Of a stretch of 6,412 nucleotides of DNA, positions 1 to 6,311 are shown one piece after another. How positions within the stretch are numbered: position 1 is the first letter of the stretch; the number at the start of each line of letters is the position of its first letter. Below the pieces are notes generated by a model. It was not told the origin of the DNA. It ran no database searches and saw nothing but the letters and a program-made list of their open reading frames with translations. Source of the DNA: Boseongicola sp. SB0675_bin_26 (GTDB lineage: Bacteria > Pseudomonadota > Alphaproteobacteria > Rhodobacterales > Rhodobacteraceae); the NCBI GenBank assembly GCA_009843725.1, contig VYCX01000413.1:1-6412 (forward strand), written 5' to 3'. The position numbers and the translations under genes were made by a program.

Positions 1-61
1 CGTGCAGGAAGTAGCCGAAGGTCTGCTCGGCGCTGGCAAGCTGGCGCGGGCCGGAGAGCAT
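1..61 (-). CDS. Possible 5' end of a - strand gene, cut by the window edge
   Basis: An ATG at 61-59 on the - strand opens a frame that stays open to the window edge and gives 20 residues beginning MLSGPRQLASAEQTFGYFLH. Support is indirect: 19 of the 20 codons end in G or C, as in the real genes of this window, and a GAGG sits 7 nt upstream of the ATG as a possible ribosome binding site. The peptide shows no signal sequence and I do not recognise its family. If real, it would be divergent from the acylase gene, with about 1 kb between them. The same frame is also open upstream of the ATG, so the start could lie further back, or the whole call could be chance in GC-rich DNA. Confidence 0.3.
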   Translation of the reverse strand, partial: MLSGPRQLASAEQTFGYFLH

Positions 62-414
62 CAGGCGGCCTCGAAGGCGGGCAGGGCGGGAAGGGCGAAC
101 CCGGTCATGAAATTCCGCAGCCCGTTTGGCCAGCAATGAAGACCCCTCCAGGCCGTCGCATGATCGATCCGTTCCACGATGTCTTGCCCGCTGAACTTGT
201 GACAGGATGACGGCATGCTACCGGACGGCGGGTGCTCGTCGCAACTCGCAAGCTCTTCCGCTGTCTGCAAGCCGCATGTCCGCTGCAGGCGAAATGCAAC
301 TGTCCGAGCCCAAGGCGGATCCCCAAGGCGGGATGCAGAGGAATGCCTCCGGAAGGAAGGTATCAAGCGGTTCCTGACGGGATTCCGGCCTCGTTCGCCA
401 CAAGTTGCCCGGAT

Positions 415-430
415 TGCGTCGGCCGACGCA
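415..430. repeat. 16-bp perfect palindrome
   Basis: TGCGTCGGCCGACGCA reads identically on both strands. It lies in the gene-poor region, about 670 bp upstream of the acylase start and about 25 bp before a second cluster of inverted repeats. A palindrome of this form could be a binding site for a dimeric protein or a cruciform/hairpin element. No promoter can be assigned next to it, so the role is open. Confidence 0.5.
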
Positions 431-450
431 CTTCATGGACAATCCTGGAA

Positions 451-480
451 GGTCCTGACCAAGGTCAGGCATGCTTGACC
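451..480. repeat. Nested inverted repeats of GGTCA / TGACC
   Basis: Within 30 bp there are alternating half-sites: GGTC at 451-454, TGACC at 456-460, GGTCA at 463-467 and TGACC at 476-480. CCTGACC and GGTCAGG (454-460 and 463-469) form perfect 7-bp arms around AA. GGTCAGGCATGCTTGACC (463-480) is an 18-bp palindrome with one mismatched pair. Such overlapping half-sites resemble operators for dimeric regulators. No regulator gene or promoter is visible nearby, so this is a candidate site only. Confidence 0.35.
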
Positions 481-803
481 GCGGCGGCCCGCACGAAGCG
501 CGCGATGTCTCGCGGACCCGATGCCTGGGATGTGCCGCAAACTTGAACGATGCCTTCATCGGATCTTGTTTCGGTCGCCGGATCACTCTGCAATCGAACC
601 TCGACCGCCTTGCTCGATTCGCTGTCCGCCTTTGGCGCCCGAAGCGCGAGATTAACCGGGGTTCTCCGATTCGCGCGAGCCGCTCTTTTTCCGCTCCAGC
701 CATCCCGGCGGCACCTTGGGTCGCAAGGCCGGCCCTTTGCGGCAAGCAGAAGCGACGCCTCGCGCTCCGGACGCATGACCGCGAGCCGGCCCGCGACGAA
801 TGA

Positions 804-815
804 CGGACCGGTCCG
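804..815. repeat. 12-bp perfect palindrome CGGACCGGTCCG
   Basis: CGGACCGGTCCG is self-complementary over 12 bp. Its 9-mer CCGGTCCGG (808-816) recurs at 3681-3689, and its CGGACCGG (804-811) recurs at 3721-3728. Those two copies form the arms of the inverted repeat upstream of the oxygenase gene. The shared sequence may be coincidence in GC-rich DNA or a shared binding site. Confidence 0.35.
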
Positions 816-995
816 GTGCCGTGACGCTCATGCAGGCATCGGGATCGCCCTCCGCTTTCGCATCCGTGCCGTCAGCTTTCTTTGCGCGGTCTTCGGAGCC
901 GGCGGTCGCACGGCAGACGATTCCGCAGTCCGGCCGGCGCAGCAGCTTGCGGGTGCAGGCGTCACGCATTTCCGGGACATGGCCGGATGTCTCAT

Positions 996-1034
996 GACGC
1001 CACGCCTCGCGGCCGCGGAATTTTTCGTGGCGTC
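996..1034 (+). promoter_or_regulatory. Stem-loop in the acylase upstream region
   Basis: GACGCCACG (996-1004) pairs perfectly with CGTGGCGTC (1026-1034), giving a 9-bp stem with a 21-nt loop. The loop contains the 10-bp palindrome CGCGGCCGCG (1008-1017) and then five T (1021-1025). A smaller hairpin directly precedes it: GACAT at 976-980 with ATGTC at 987-991. It could be leader RNA structure, or the inner palindrome plus T-run could be a weak terminator of transcription entering from the left. The sequence alone does not decide between these. Confidence 0.35.
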
Positions 1035-1040
1035 CCCGCT

Positions 1041-1068
1041 CGCGGCGGCGTAGGCTTCTGCCGCCGCG
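1041..1068 (+). promoter_or_regulatory. Second stem-loop, 34 nt before the acylase start
   Basis: CGCGGCGGC (1041-1049) pairs perfectly with GCCGCCGCG (1060-1068) around a 10-nt loop; a G-U pair can extend the stem by one. It lies 6 nt after the previous stem-loop and ends 34 nt before the acylase ATG. The region between it and the ATG has no clear Shine-Dalgarno sequence. If transcribed, it would be a stable element in the 5' leader. Confidence 0.35.
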
Positions 1069-1102
1069 CGGGTGGAAGCGGCCAACAAGGCGTTCCTGGT
1101 AC

Positions 1103-3565
1103 ATGGTCCTTCTCCTCGGGTGGCTTGCCCGAATCGCATTTTGGCTGCTGGCGTTTGCGCTGTCGCTCTCCCTTTGCGTCTGGTGGGTCCTGTCAAGCTC
1201 GATTCCGGACTATTCAGAAGCGCTGAAGGTTGCGGGCATAAGCGCCCCTGTCGAGATCGTGCGCGACGGCGCGGGCGTTCCGCATGTCTTCGCCCAGACC
1301 GACGAGGACGTGTTCTTCGGCCTCGGCATCGCGCAAGCCCAGGACAGGCTCTGGCAGATGACCATGCTGCGGCGCACGGCGCAGGGCCGGCTCTCGGAGA
1401 TCTTCGGATCCCGCACGCTGCCGGTCGACGAGCTGATGCGGCGGCTGGACATCCACGCCCTGGCGGTCGCCTCCGTCGAGGCGCAGGATGCCTGGACGCG
1501 CCGGGCGCTCGAGGCGTACGCCGCTGGGGTCAACGCGTGGCTCGTCCAGGTCGGCGCCGGAGCGCGGGGCCGGGGCGCACCCGAGTTCTGGCTTTTCGGC
1601 GCCGGGGTCGAGCCCTGGCGTCCGTCCGACTCGATCGCCATCGGCAAGCTCATGGCCCTGCGGCTCACAGGGCATCTCCGCGACGAGGTGCTCCGCGCGC
1701 GGCTTGCCGCCGTGCTGCCGGAGGCGCGCAGGCGCGACCTGTTCCCCGACATGACGGACGACGGCAAGACGGCCGCCTTCAACGTCCCGGCACTCTTCGA
1801 CGCGCCAACGACCCGGAACGCGGCGGCTGCCGGATCCGGCATCCGGCATTCGCTTGCCGCACTGCACGGCGCCGAAGGCGCGTCGAACGCCTGGGCGGCG
1901 GCGCCCCACCGGTCCGCAGCAGGGGCTACGCTTCTCGCCAACGACCCGCACCTGGAGCTGACGGCCCCGTCAATCTGGCATCTCGCGCGGCTCGAGCTTG
2001 CCAGCGGCGGCGTGATCGGCGGAACGATCCCGGGCATGCCGGTCGTGCTGACGGGCCGTTCCGATCACGTCGCCTGGGGCCTCACCCATGCCTATGCCGA
2101 CGACCAGGACATCTTCCTGGAGAAGCTGAACCCGGAAGATCCGGAAGAGGTTCTTGCGCCCGATGGCTGGAAACGGCTCGAATCGCGTGACGCGGTCATC
2201 GAGGTGAAGGATTCGGCCCCCGTGACCGTCACGCTGCGATGGAGCGACAACGGCCCGCTCTTGCCCGGCTCCGTCTTCGATCTCGAATCCGTCGTCCCGC
2301 CCGGGCATGTCGCGGCGCTTGCCTGGACCGCCCTGGACGCCGCAGACACATCGGCACAGGCCATGACGAGACTCATGCGGGCCAGGAACGTGGACGAGGC
2401 GTTGGCGGCGGGCGAGGGTTTCGTGGCGCCGGCGCAGAACCTTGTCGTCGCCGATCCCCGGGAGATCGCGTTGAAGGTCATCGGCGCGATCCCCCGCCGT
2501 TCGGCAAGAAGCGGGACCCGCGGCCAGATTCCGACGCCAGGCTGGCAACCGGAAGGCCGATGGCTGGGCATCCTCCCCTACGCGACGAATCCGGAAGTCC
2601 GCCACCCGTCCGACGGCATCGTCGCAAGCACCAAAAACAGGACGACGGGCCGGGCCTTTCCCCTGCACGTCAGCCATCGCTGGGGCGACACGCAGAGAGT
2701 GCGGAGACTGAGGCGCCTGATGGAGAGCAGGAAGGTCCACACCCGAGAGAGCTTCGTCGATGCGCAGCTCGATGCCGTCTCCGTCGCGGCGCGCACGCTG
2801 CTGCCGCTGGTCGGACGCGACCTCCGGGTCGCGGGCGAGGCCGCGGAAAGAGGCACGACCGGGCGCCTGCGTCGCGATGCCCTGGACCTCCTGGCCGGCT
2901 GGAACGGCGAGATGAGCGAGCACGCCCCGGAACCGCTGATATACGCGGCATGGATGCAGCGTCTGCACGGCCGGCTGGTCAGGGACGAGCTCGGCCCGCT
3001 CGCGGACGGGTTTCCGAATCCTAGGCCGATTTTCATCGAACGCGTCTTCAGGAACGTCGAGGGGGCAGGCGCATGGTGCGACGATGTCCAGACCGAAGGA
3101 CTGGAAACATGCAGCGAGATCGCGCGGCTCTCCCTGGAAGACGCGCTGCTCTGGATCAGGGAGACCCGGGAAGGGCCGCTGGAATCGCTCCGCTGGGGTG
3201 ACGCGCACCAGGCCGTGCACAGGCATCCCGTCCTGGGAGAGAACCGCTGGCTCGCCCGCTTCGTGAACATCCGGCACCCGTCTTCCGGCGGCGACCACAC
3301 GCTGCTTCGCGCCCGGACCGTCGGTGCCGGGCCCGAGCCGTTTCTCAGCGAGAACGGGGCCGGATACCGCGGCGTGTACGACCTGTCCGACCCGGAGAGT
3401 TCCGTCTTCGTCATTTCCACCGGACAGTCCGGGCACCCGCTGAGCCCGCACTACGAGGATCTCGGCAAGCTGTGGCGGCGCGGGGAGTACGTCCCGATGA
3501 CGCTGAACCCGAATCTCGCCAGGATCGGCTCTGTCGGGACGACCTGGCTGCTGCCGGAGAAGTGA
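1103..3565 (+). CDS. Penicillin acylase family protein (Ntn hydrolase), membrane-anchored
   Basis: An 820-residue amidohydrolase of the penicillin/cephalosporin/acyl-homoserine-lactone acylase family, which cleaves acyl side chains from amides. Residues about 7-32 form one hydrophobic segment (WLLAFALSLSLCVWWVL), more like a signal anchor than a cleaved lipoprotein signal, so the enzyme should face the periplasm. The alpha-chain part has RDGAGVPHVFAQ (54-65) and AQAQDRLWQM (77-86). The predicted self-cleavage point is Ala260/Ser261 in GASNAW; Ser261 would become the N-terminal nucleophile of the beta chain. Further family motifs are LANDPHL (278-284), VAWGLTHAYADDQD (323-336, Asp residues placed as in the family's calcium site), LRWGDAHQAVHRHP (to 709) and GQSGHPLSPHY (774-784). 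No strong ribosome binding site precedes the ATG; the start is chosen because it keeps the membrane segment. Length is normal and all key residues are present. The substrate cannot be told: beta-lactams, acyl-homoserine lactones and other amides all occur in this family. Confidence 0.95.
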   Translation: MVLLLGWLARIAFWLLAFALSLSLCVWWVLSSSIPDYSEALKVAGISAPVEIVRDGAGVPHVFAQTDEDVFFGLGIAQAQDRLWQMTMLRRTAQGRLSEIFGSRTLPVDELMRRLDIHALAVASVEAQDAWTRRALEAYAAGVNAWLVQVGAGARGRGAPEFWLFGAGVEPWRPSDSIAIGKLMALRLTGHLRDEVLRARLAAVLPEARRRDLFPDMTDDGKTAAFNVPALFDAPTTRNAAAAGSGIRHSLAALHGAEGASNAWAAAPHRSAAGATLLANDPHLELTAPSIWHLARLELASGGVIGGTIPGMPVVLTGRSDHVAWGLTHAYADDQDIFLEKLNPEDPEEVLAPDGWKRLESRDAVIEVKDSAPVTVTLRWSDNGPLLPGSVFDLESVVPPGHVAALAWTALDAADTSAQAMTRLMRARNVDEALAAGEGFVAPAQNLVVADPREIALKVIGAIPRRSARSGTRGQIPTPGWQPEGRWLGILPYATNPEVRHPSDGIVASTKNRTTGRAFPLHVSHRWGDTQRVRRLRRLMESRKVHTRESFVDAQLDAVSVAARTLLPLVGRDLRVAGEAAERGTTGRLRRDALDLLAGWNGEMSEHAPEPLIYAAWMQRLHGRLVRDELGPLADGFPNPRPIFIERVFRNVEGAGAWCDDVQTEGLETCSEIARLSLEDALLWIRETREGPLESLRWGDAHQAVHRHPVLGENRWLARFVNIRHPSSGGDHTLLRARTVGAGPEPFLSENGAGYRGVYDLSDPESSVFVISTGQSGHPLSPHYEDLGKLWRRGEYVPMTLNPNLARIGSVGTTWLLPEK

Positions 3566-3574
3566 CGTCCTTGT

Positions 3575-3612
3575 CGCCAGGCACTGGCGCAGCCGGCGAC
3601 GGTGCCGCCGGC
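3575..3612 (+). terminator. Two stem-loops directly after the acylase gene
   Basis: Nine bases after the stop codon, CGCCAG (3575-3580) and CTGGCG (3584-3589) form a 6-bp stem with a GCA loop. Next, GCCGGCG (3592-3598) and CGCCGGC (3606-3612) form a 7-bp stem with a 7-nt loop. Position fits a transcription end or a 3' RNA-stabilising structure. There is no T-run after either hairpin, so a classical Rho-independent terminator is not shown. Confidence 0.35.
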
Positions 3613-3677
3613 AGCATCGCGCCGTCCTCGGCGGTGGCCTCTCCTTCGACCGGCGGTCTCTCCCGGCGACAGTCAGC

Positions 3678-3731
3678 CGGCCGGTCCGGCGTGAAGGATG
3701 TCCCGGGACCGCGCCCTTCGCGGACCGGCCG
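3678..3731. repeat. 11-bp inverted repeat with an internal palindrome, upstream of the oxygenase gene
   Basis: CGGCCGGTCCG (3678-3688) is the exact reverse complement of CGGACCGGCCG (3721-3731). The 32-nt spacer contains the 10-bp palindrome GTCCCGGGAC (3700-3709). The repeat lies about 100 bp before the oxygenase start, in a 269-bp gap with no supportable gene. It may be an operator pair or a stem-loop. No convincing -35/-10 promoter is visible beside it. Confidence 0.4.
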
Positions 3732-3834
3732 TCCCGAGGCGACTTTGCCCGACCTGCTTCGGACGGACGCGCCGGACCTTCCGCCGCGCCTGTTTTCCCT
3801 TGCCAAGCGAGGCCGAATCACCCATGCGTCCGGC

Positions 3835-4638
3835 ATGACACATTCATGTCTCGACCAATCGGACGTCGACGCCTACCGGCGCGACGGAGTCGTGCTGGTC
3901 AGGGGCCTCTTCGCCGATCATGTCGACGCCATCCGTGCAGGCATCGAGCGGAACATGGCGGAACCCGGCCCCTACGCCGCCGAGAACCTCAAGCCGGGCG
4001 ACGGCGGGCGCTTCTTCGAGGACTACTGCAACTGGACGCGGATTCCGGAATTCGGGGAGGTGCTGCGCGATTCTCCCGCCGCCGAGGTTGCCGCCGACCT
4101 GATGCAGTCGGACAGGGCGCAGTTCTTCCACGACCACGTGCTGGTCAAGGAGCCCGGCACCTCGACACCCACGCCCTGGCACCAGGACGGGCCGTACTAC
4201 TTCGTGGCGGGCCGGCAGACCGTGAGCTTCTGGTCGCCGGTCGACCCGATCGCCGACGCCGCGCTCCGATGCGTGGCGGGCTCGCATGTCTGGCCGAAGC
4301 CGGTGCTGCCGACACGCTGGCTGAACGAGGAGAGCTTCTACCCTGACGACGACGCCTGGATGCCCGTGCCCGATCCTGATGCAGAAGGCATGGAGATACG
4401 CGAGTGGCCGATGCAGCCGGGCGACGCGGTCGCGTTCAGCTTCGACACGCTGCACGGCGCCCGCGGCAACGTCTCGACCGGCCGCCGCCGCGCCTTCTCC
4501 CTTCGCTTCGTCGGCGACGACGCGCGCTACGTTGAACGGCCGGGCCCGACCTCTCCGCCCTTCCCCGGACACGGAATGGCGCCCGGCGATAGGCTTCGGG
4601 AGGACTGGTTCCCGATCGCGTTCGCCCGGCCAGCGTGA
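3835..4638 (+). CDS. Phytanoyl-CoA dioxygenase (PhyH) family Fe(II)/2-oxoglutarate oxygenase
   Basis: A 267-residue, probably cytoplasmic oxygenase. PhyH family enzymes use Fe(II), O2 and usually 2-oxoglutarate to hydroxylate small molecules. The N-terminus has the family pattern SDVDAYRRDGVVLVRGLF (9-26). The iron-binding triad is visible: His116 and Asp118 in TPWHQDGPYYF and the distal His207 in DTLHGARGN. Arg217-219 or Arg224 (GRRRAFSLRF) sit where the co-substrate carboxylate is usually bound. Between them lie SFWSPVDPIADAALRCVAGSH and WPMQPGDAVAF, typical of the double-stranded beta-helix core. The frame is open far upstream (to about 3472), but that part overlaps the acylase, is low-complexity and lacks family similarity. 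The Met at 3835 gives a full-length family member, although its ribosome binding site is poor. The lipoprotein gene follows after 73 bp. The substrate is unknown; ectoine-hydroxylase-like or secondary-metabolite roles are possible but not shown. Confidence 0.92.
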   Translation: MTHSCLDQSDVDAYRRDGVVLVRGLFADHVDAIRAGIERNMAEPGPYAAENLKPGDGGRFFEDYCNWTRIPEFGEVLRDSPAAEVAADLMQSDRAQFFHDHVLVKEPGTSTPTPWHQDGPYYFVAGRQTVSFWSPVDPIADAALRCVAGSHVWPKPVLPTRWLNEESFYPDDDAWMPVPDPDAEGMEIREWPMQPGDAVAFSFDTLHGARGNVSTGRRRAFSLRFVGDDARYVERPGPTSPPFPGHGMAPGDRLREDWFPIAFARPA

Positions 4639-4683
4639 ACGCATTGCCCGTTCGCCGGACCGCTTCGGGAAACAGGGCCGTGA

Positions 4684-4706
4684 ACGCCCGGCTCCAGGCC
4701 CGGCGT
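4684..4706 (+). promoter_or_regulatory. Small stem-loop just before the lipoprotein start
   Basis: ACGCCCGG (4684-4691) pairs with CCGGCGT (4700-4706), with one bulged C and an 8-nt loop. It ends 5 nt before the first ATG at 4712, where a ribosome binding site would be expected, and no Shine-Dalgarno sequence is seen there. It could hinder translation initiation or be chance in GC-rich sequence. Confidence 0.2.
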
Positions 4707-4711
4707 GCCGA

Positions 4712-6148
4712 ATGATGGGCGCGATGCCATGCACCGGCTTGCGTCATGGCATGATCCTCCCCGCATGCATGTGCCTGTCCCTGCTGGCGGCCGGCTGTGG
4801 CGGCGGCGAACCGGAGCCGCTGATGCCGCCGCAGCCACCGCCACCGTCATCCGCAGGGACGCCCACGCCGCCGCCCGCGCCGCCGTGGGCCCGTGTTTCC
4901 GAGAACCCGTCCTTCCCGGTCTTCCGCTCGGGCGGCACCGTCCGCATCGGGACGGGCGCCGGCGCCCGTGCGGAGGATCTCGCAGGCGCAGGCGTCCGCA
5001 ACGGCGTCAGCCTCCGCGAGGGCCGGGTCGCCGACGGCACGGACGCGGACGACGTCGTGGCCGCGCTCCGGCAGATCACGCCTGACGACATCATCTTCTT
5101 CGTCACGTTCCCGCACCGGCCTGCGCTCCATGTCGTGGAAGGGGCTGGCGGCACGTTCAGGGAGGCGACCATGCACGCCGTGGCGGTCGTGAACTCCGTC
5201 CTGCCCTGGGACAGGCAGATCCTCTTCGACGAGACGCCCGTTGCCGCCCCGGTCGCGATCTCGGGGATTCCGGACGGGGAGATCCATGTCGAGCACTCGC
5301 CCCAGTCCCGATGGCGGGGAGAGCTGGCGGAGTGGTCGGAGCCGTCGAACCTGGGGATTTCATGGCGGGAGAACGCGTCCCCGGATGCCTCCCTGGCGAA
5401 CAACCATGTCCGGGCTGGCTGGACGGCGGTCAACGCGGACCGCACCCTGTCCCGGGAAGACCTCGTGCATGTCCTCGTTCACGAGCTGCTGCACCTGCTC
5501 GGACTCTGGCAGCACACGGACGGGGAGCGCTTTCCGGATTCCGTGCTCAACGCGGTGTACTACGGCCCCGCCAGCCCGTTCGTGGTCACGGAACTGGACA
5601 AGGACCTGCTGCATGCGGCCCACGCGCGGTTCGGGCCGGCGTCGGTGTTCGGCAGCGAGATCACGACGGAGAGCCTCGGCCCGTGGGCGAGCGAGTCGGC
5701 GCACCTCACGGGGAGTCTCGACGTGGCGGGAGGCCAGGTCGGCTTCGGCGTCTCCGCGCGAAACGGGCTGGTCCAGCCATGGACCGCCGGCCCCGCCCCG
5801 ACAGGCAGCCTGCCCGTTTCGGGAACCGCAAGCTGGACGGGGACGTTTCTTGGCCTTGGACGCACGGAGCGGAAGGTGACCGGGGACGTCCGCCTTGACC
5901 TCACGCTCTCCGACCCGTCATCGGGAGAGATCCTGTTCAGCGGCCTGGAACACGACGACGGCAGGACATGGCACGGCGGGGACCTCATGTATGCCGTGGC
6001 CGTCGAGGCGGCGACGTTCGGCAACCGGGGCCTCGCGGGCGCGGATGTCGGTGCCGTCACCGGCGCGTTCTTCGGCCGGGATCACGAAGGGATGGGGGGG
6101 GTGCTCCGGCGCGAGGATCTCGCGGGCGCGTTCGGCGGGAAGAGATGA
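4712..6148 (+). CDS. Lipoprotein with metzincin-like protease domain and TbpB-like C-terminal barrel domain
   Basis: A 478-residue predicted lipoprotein. Residues 1-29 are a type II signal peptide ending in the lipobox LAAGC (Cys29); Gly30 follows, so retention in the inner membrane is not predicted by the usual +2 Asp rule. ATGs at 4712, 4715, 4724 and 4751 are in frame; the first ones keep a basic Arg-His n-region. A Pro-rich linker spans about 33-60. Residues about 62-310 look like a secreted zinc metalloprotease: HELLHLLGLWQH at 257-268, with a Met-turn-like SVLNAVYYG at 277-285. The consensus is HExxHxxGxxH with Met in the turn; here there is one extra residue before the third His, and Leu279 replaces Met. 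Residues about 322-478 resemble the C-terminal barrel of transferrin-binding-protein B-like lipoproteins: TASWTGTFLG, then GAFFGRDHEGMGGVL (451-465) and DLAGAFGGKR at the end. Substrate or ligand is unknown. Activity is inferred from motifs only. It may share a transcript with the upstream oxygenase gene. Confidence 0.85.
   Translation: MMGAMPCTGLRHGMILPACMCLSLLAAGCGGGEPEPLMPPQPPPPSSAGTPTPPPAPPWARVSENPSFPVFRSGGTVRIGTGAGARAEDLAGAGVRNGVSLREGRVADGTDADDVVAALRQITPDDIIFFVTFPHRPALHVVEGAGGTFREATMHAVAVVNSVLPWDRQILFDETPVAAPVAISGIPDGEIHVEHSPQSRWRGELAEWSEPSNLGISWRENASPDASLANNHVRAGWTAVNADRTLSREDLVHVLVHELLHLLGLWQHTDGERFPDSVLNAVYYGPASPFVVTELDKDLLHAAHARFGPASVFGSEITTESLGPWASESAHLTGSLDVAGGQVGFGVSARNGLVQPWTAGPAPTGSLPVSGTASWTGTFLGLGRTERKVTGDVRLDLTLSDPSSGEILFSGLEHDDGRTWHGGDLMYAVAVEAATFGNRGLAGADVGAVTGAFFGRDHEGMGGVLRREDLAGAFGGKR
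6094..6101 (+). repeat. Run of eight G inside the lipoprotein gene
   Basis: Eight consecutive G residues encode part of Met461-Gly-Gly-Val464 in the conserved C-terminal motif. A change of one G would replace the final 14 or so residues, including the DLAGAFGGKR terminus, and read past the normal stop. Such tracts can slip during replication, or can mark a sequencing error. As given, the frame is intact and the family-like C-terminus is preserved. Confidence 0.6.
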
Positions 6149-6150
6149 GA

Positions 6151-6176
6151 GGCCAGCCTTCGGACCGCCCTGGGCC
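6151..6176 (+). terminator. Weak stem-loop after the lipoprotein gene
   Basis: GGCCAG (6151-6156), two bases after the stop codon, can pair with CTGGGCC (6170-6176) with one bulged G. No T-run follows. The remainder of the 163-bp gap before the next gene holds only short 5-bp hairpins and no clear promoter, so it is uncertain whether transcription ends here or continues into the next gene. Confidence 0.2.
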
Positions 6177-6311
6177 ATTCCTGGCGAAGTCGACGCGTGC
6201 GCGGCTCGTCGCCGTGCCTTGCATCAGGTCGATGGTTGATGCTGTCGCCGTTTCAGCCTGTGTGAGCGCCGAAGGAAAGTTTCGGGCAGCCGTTCGGCAA
6301 CCGGCCAGGAC

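Larger units (their letters stand above)
62..1102. other. About 1 kb region without a convincing gene
   Basis: Several open frames of 65-175 codons cross this stretch on both strands. All are rich in Arg, Ser, Ala and Pro, overlap each other, and lack recognisable domains, signal peptides or good ribosome binding sites, so I treat them as chance frames. Base composition differs from the coding part: about 52% GC at 541-600 and about 60% at 361-420, against about 70% in sampled coding lines. What stands out is structure: a 16-bp perfect palindrome at 415-430, nested GGTCA/TGACC repeats at 451-480, a 12-bp palindrome at 804-815, and three stem-loops at 976-1068. I see no tRNA, rRNA, CRISPR array or intact mobile element. 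It may be a long regulatory spacer, an unrecognised RNA locus or decayed genes. Confidence 0.5.

Noticed and set aside
61..366. - strand frame containing FSGQDIVERIDHATAWRG, which faintly recalls part of an IS3-type transposase integrase core
   Set aside because: The resemblance covers fewer than 20 residues. The expected following motif (RxDNGPEF) is absent in all three frames, and no terminal inverted repeats are seen. Not enough to call an insertion-sequence remnant; a translated search would settle it.
541..600. Possible promoter around TTGAAC at 543-548 in the AT-richer dip
   Set aside because: No acceptable -10 element at 16-18 nt spacing on either strand.
218..745. 175-codon - strand frame
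   Set aside because: Rich in Arg, Ser and Pro, no domain or signal, overlaps other frames of similar quality, and no ribosome binding site.
550..1053. 167-codon + strand frame ahead of the acylase gene
   Set aside because: Low-complexity Ala/Arg/Ser composition, no recognisable family, overlaps an equally long - strand frame (652-1104), and spans the stem-loop cluster.
1970..3451. 493-codon - strand frame opposite the acylase
   Set aside because: A shadow of the acylase coding strand, caused by high GC at third positions; it has no family features of its own.
3472..3834. In-frame upstream extension of the oxygenase
   Set aside because: It would overlap the acylase gene by about 90 bp and add 121 residues of Pro/Ser/Arg-rich sequence unlike the family; the Met at 3835 gives normal length.
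4379..4711. In-frame upstream extension of the lipoprotein
   Set aside because: It overlaps the oxygenase gene in another frame, is Arg/Ser-rich, and would bury the signal peptide and lipobox inside the protein.
4973..6130. GAGGATCTCGC and the peptide EDLAGA occurring twice in the lipoprotein
   Set aside because: The two copies lie in unrelated domains and the match is only 11 bp; likely chance from codon bias.
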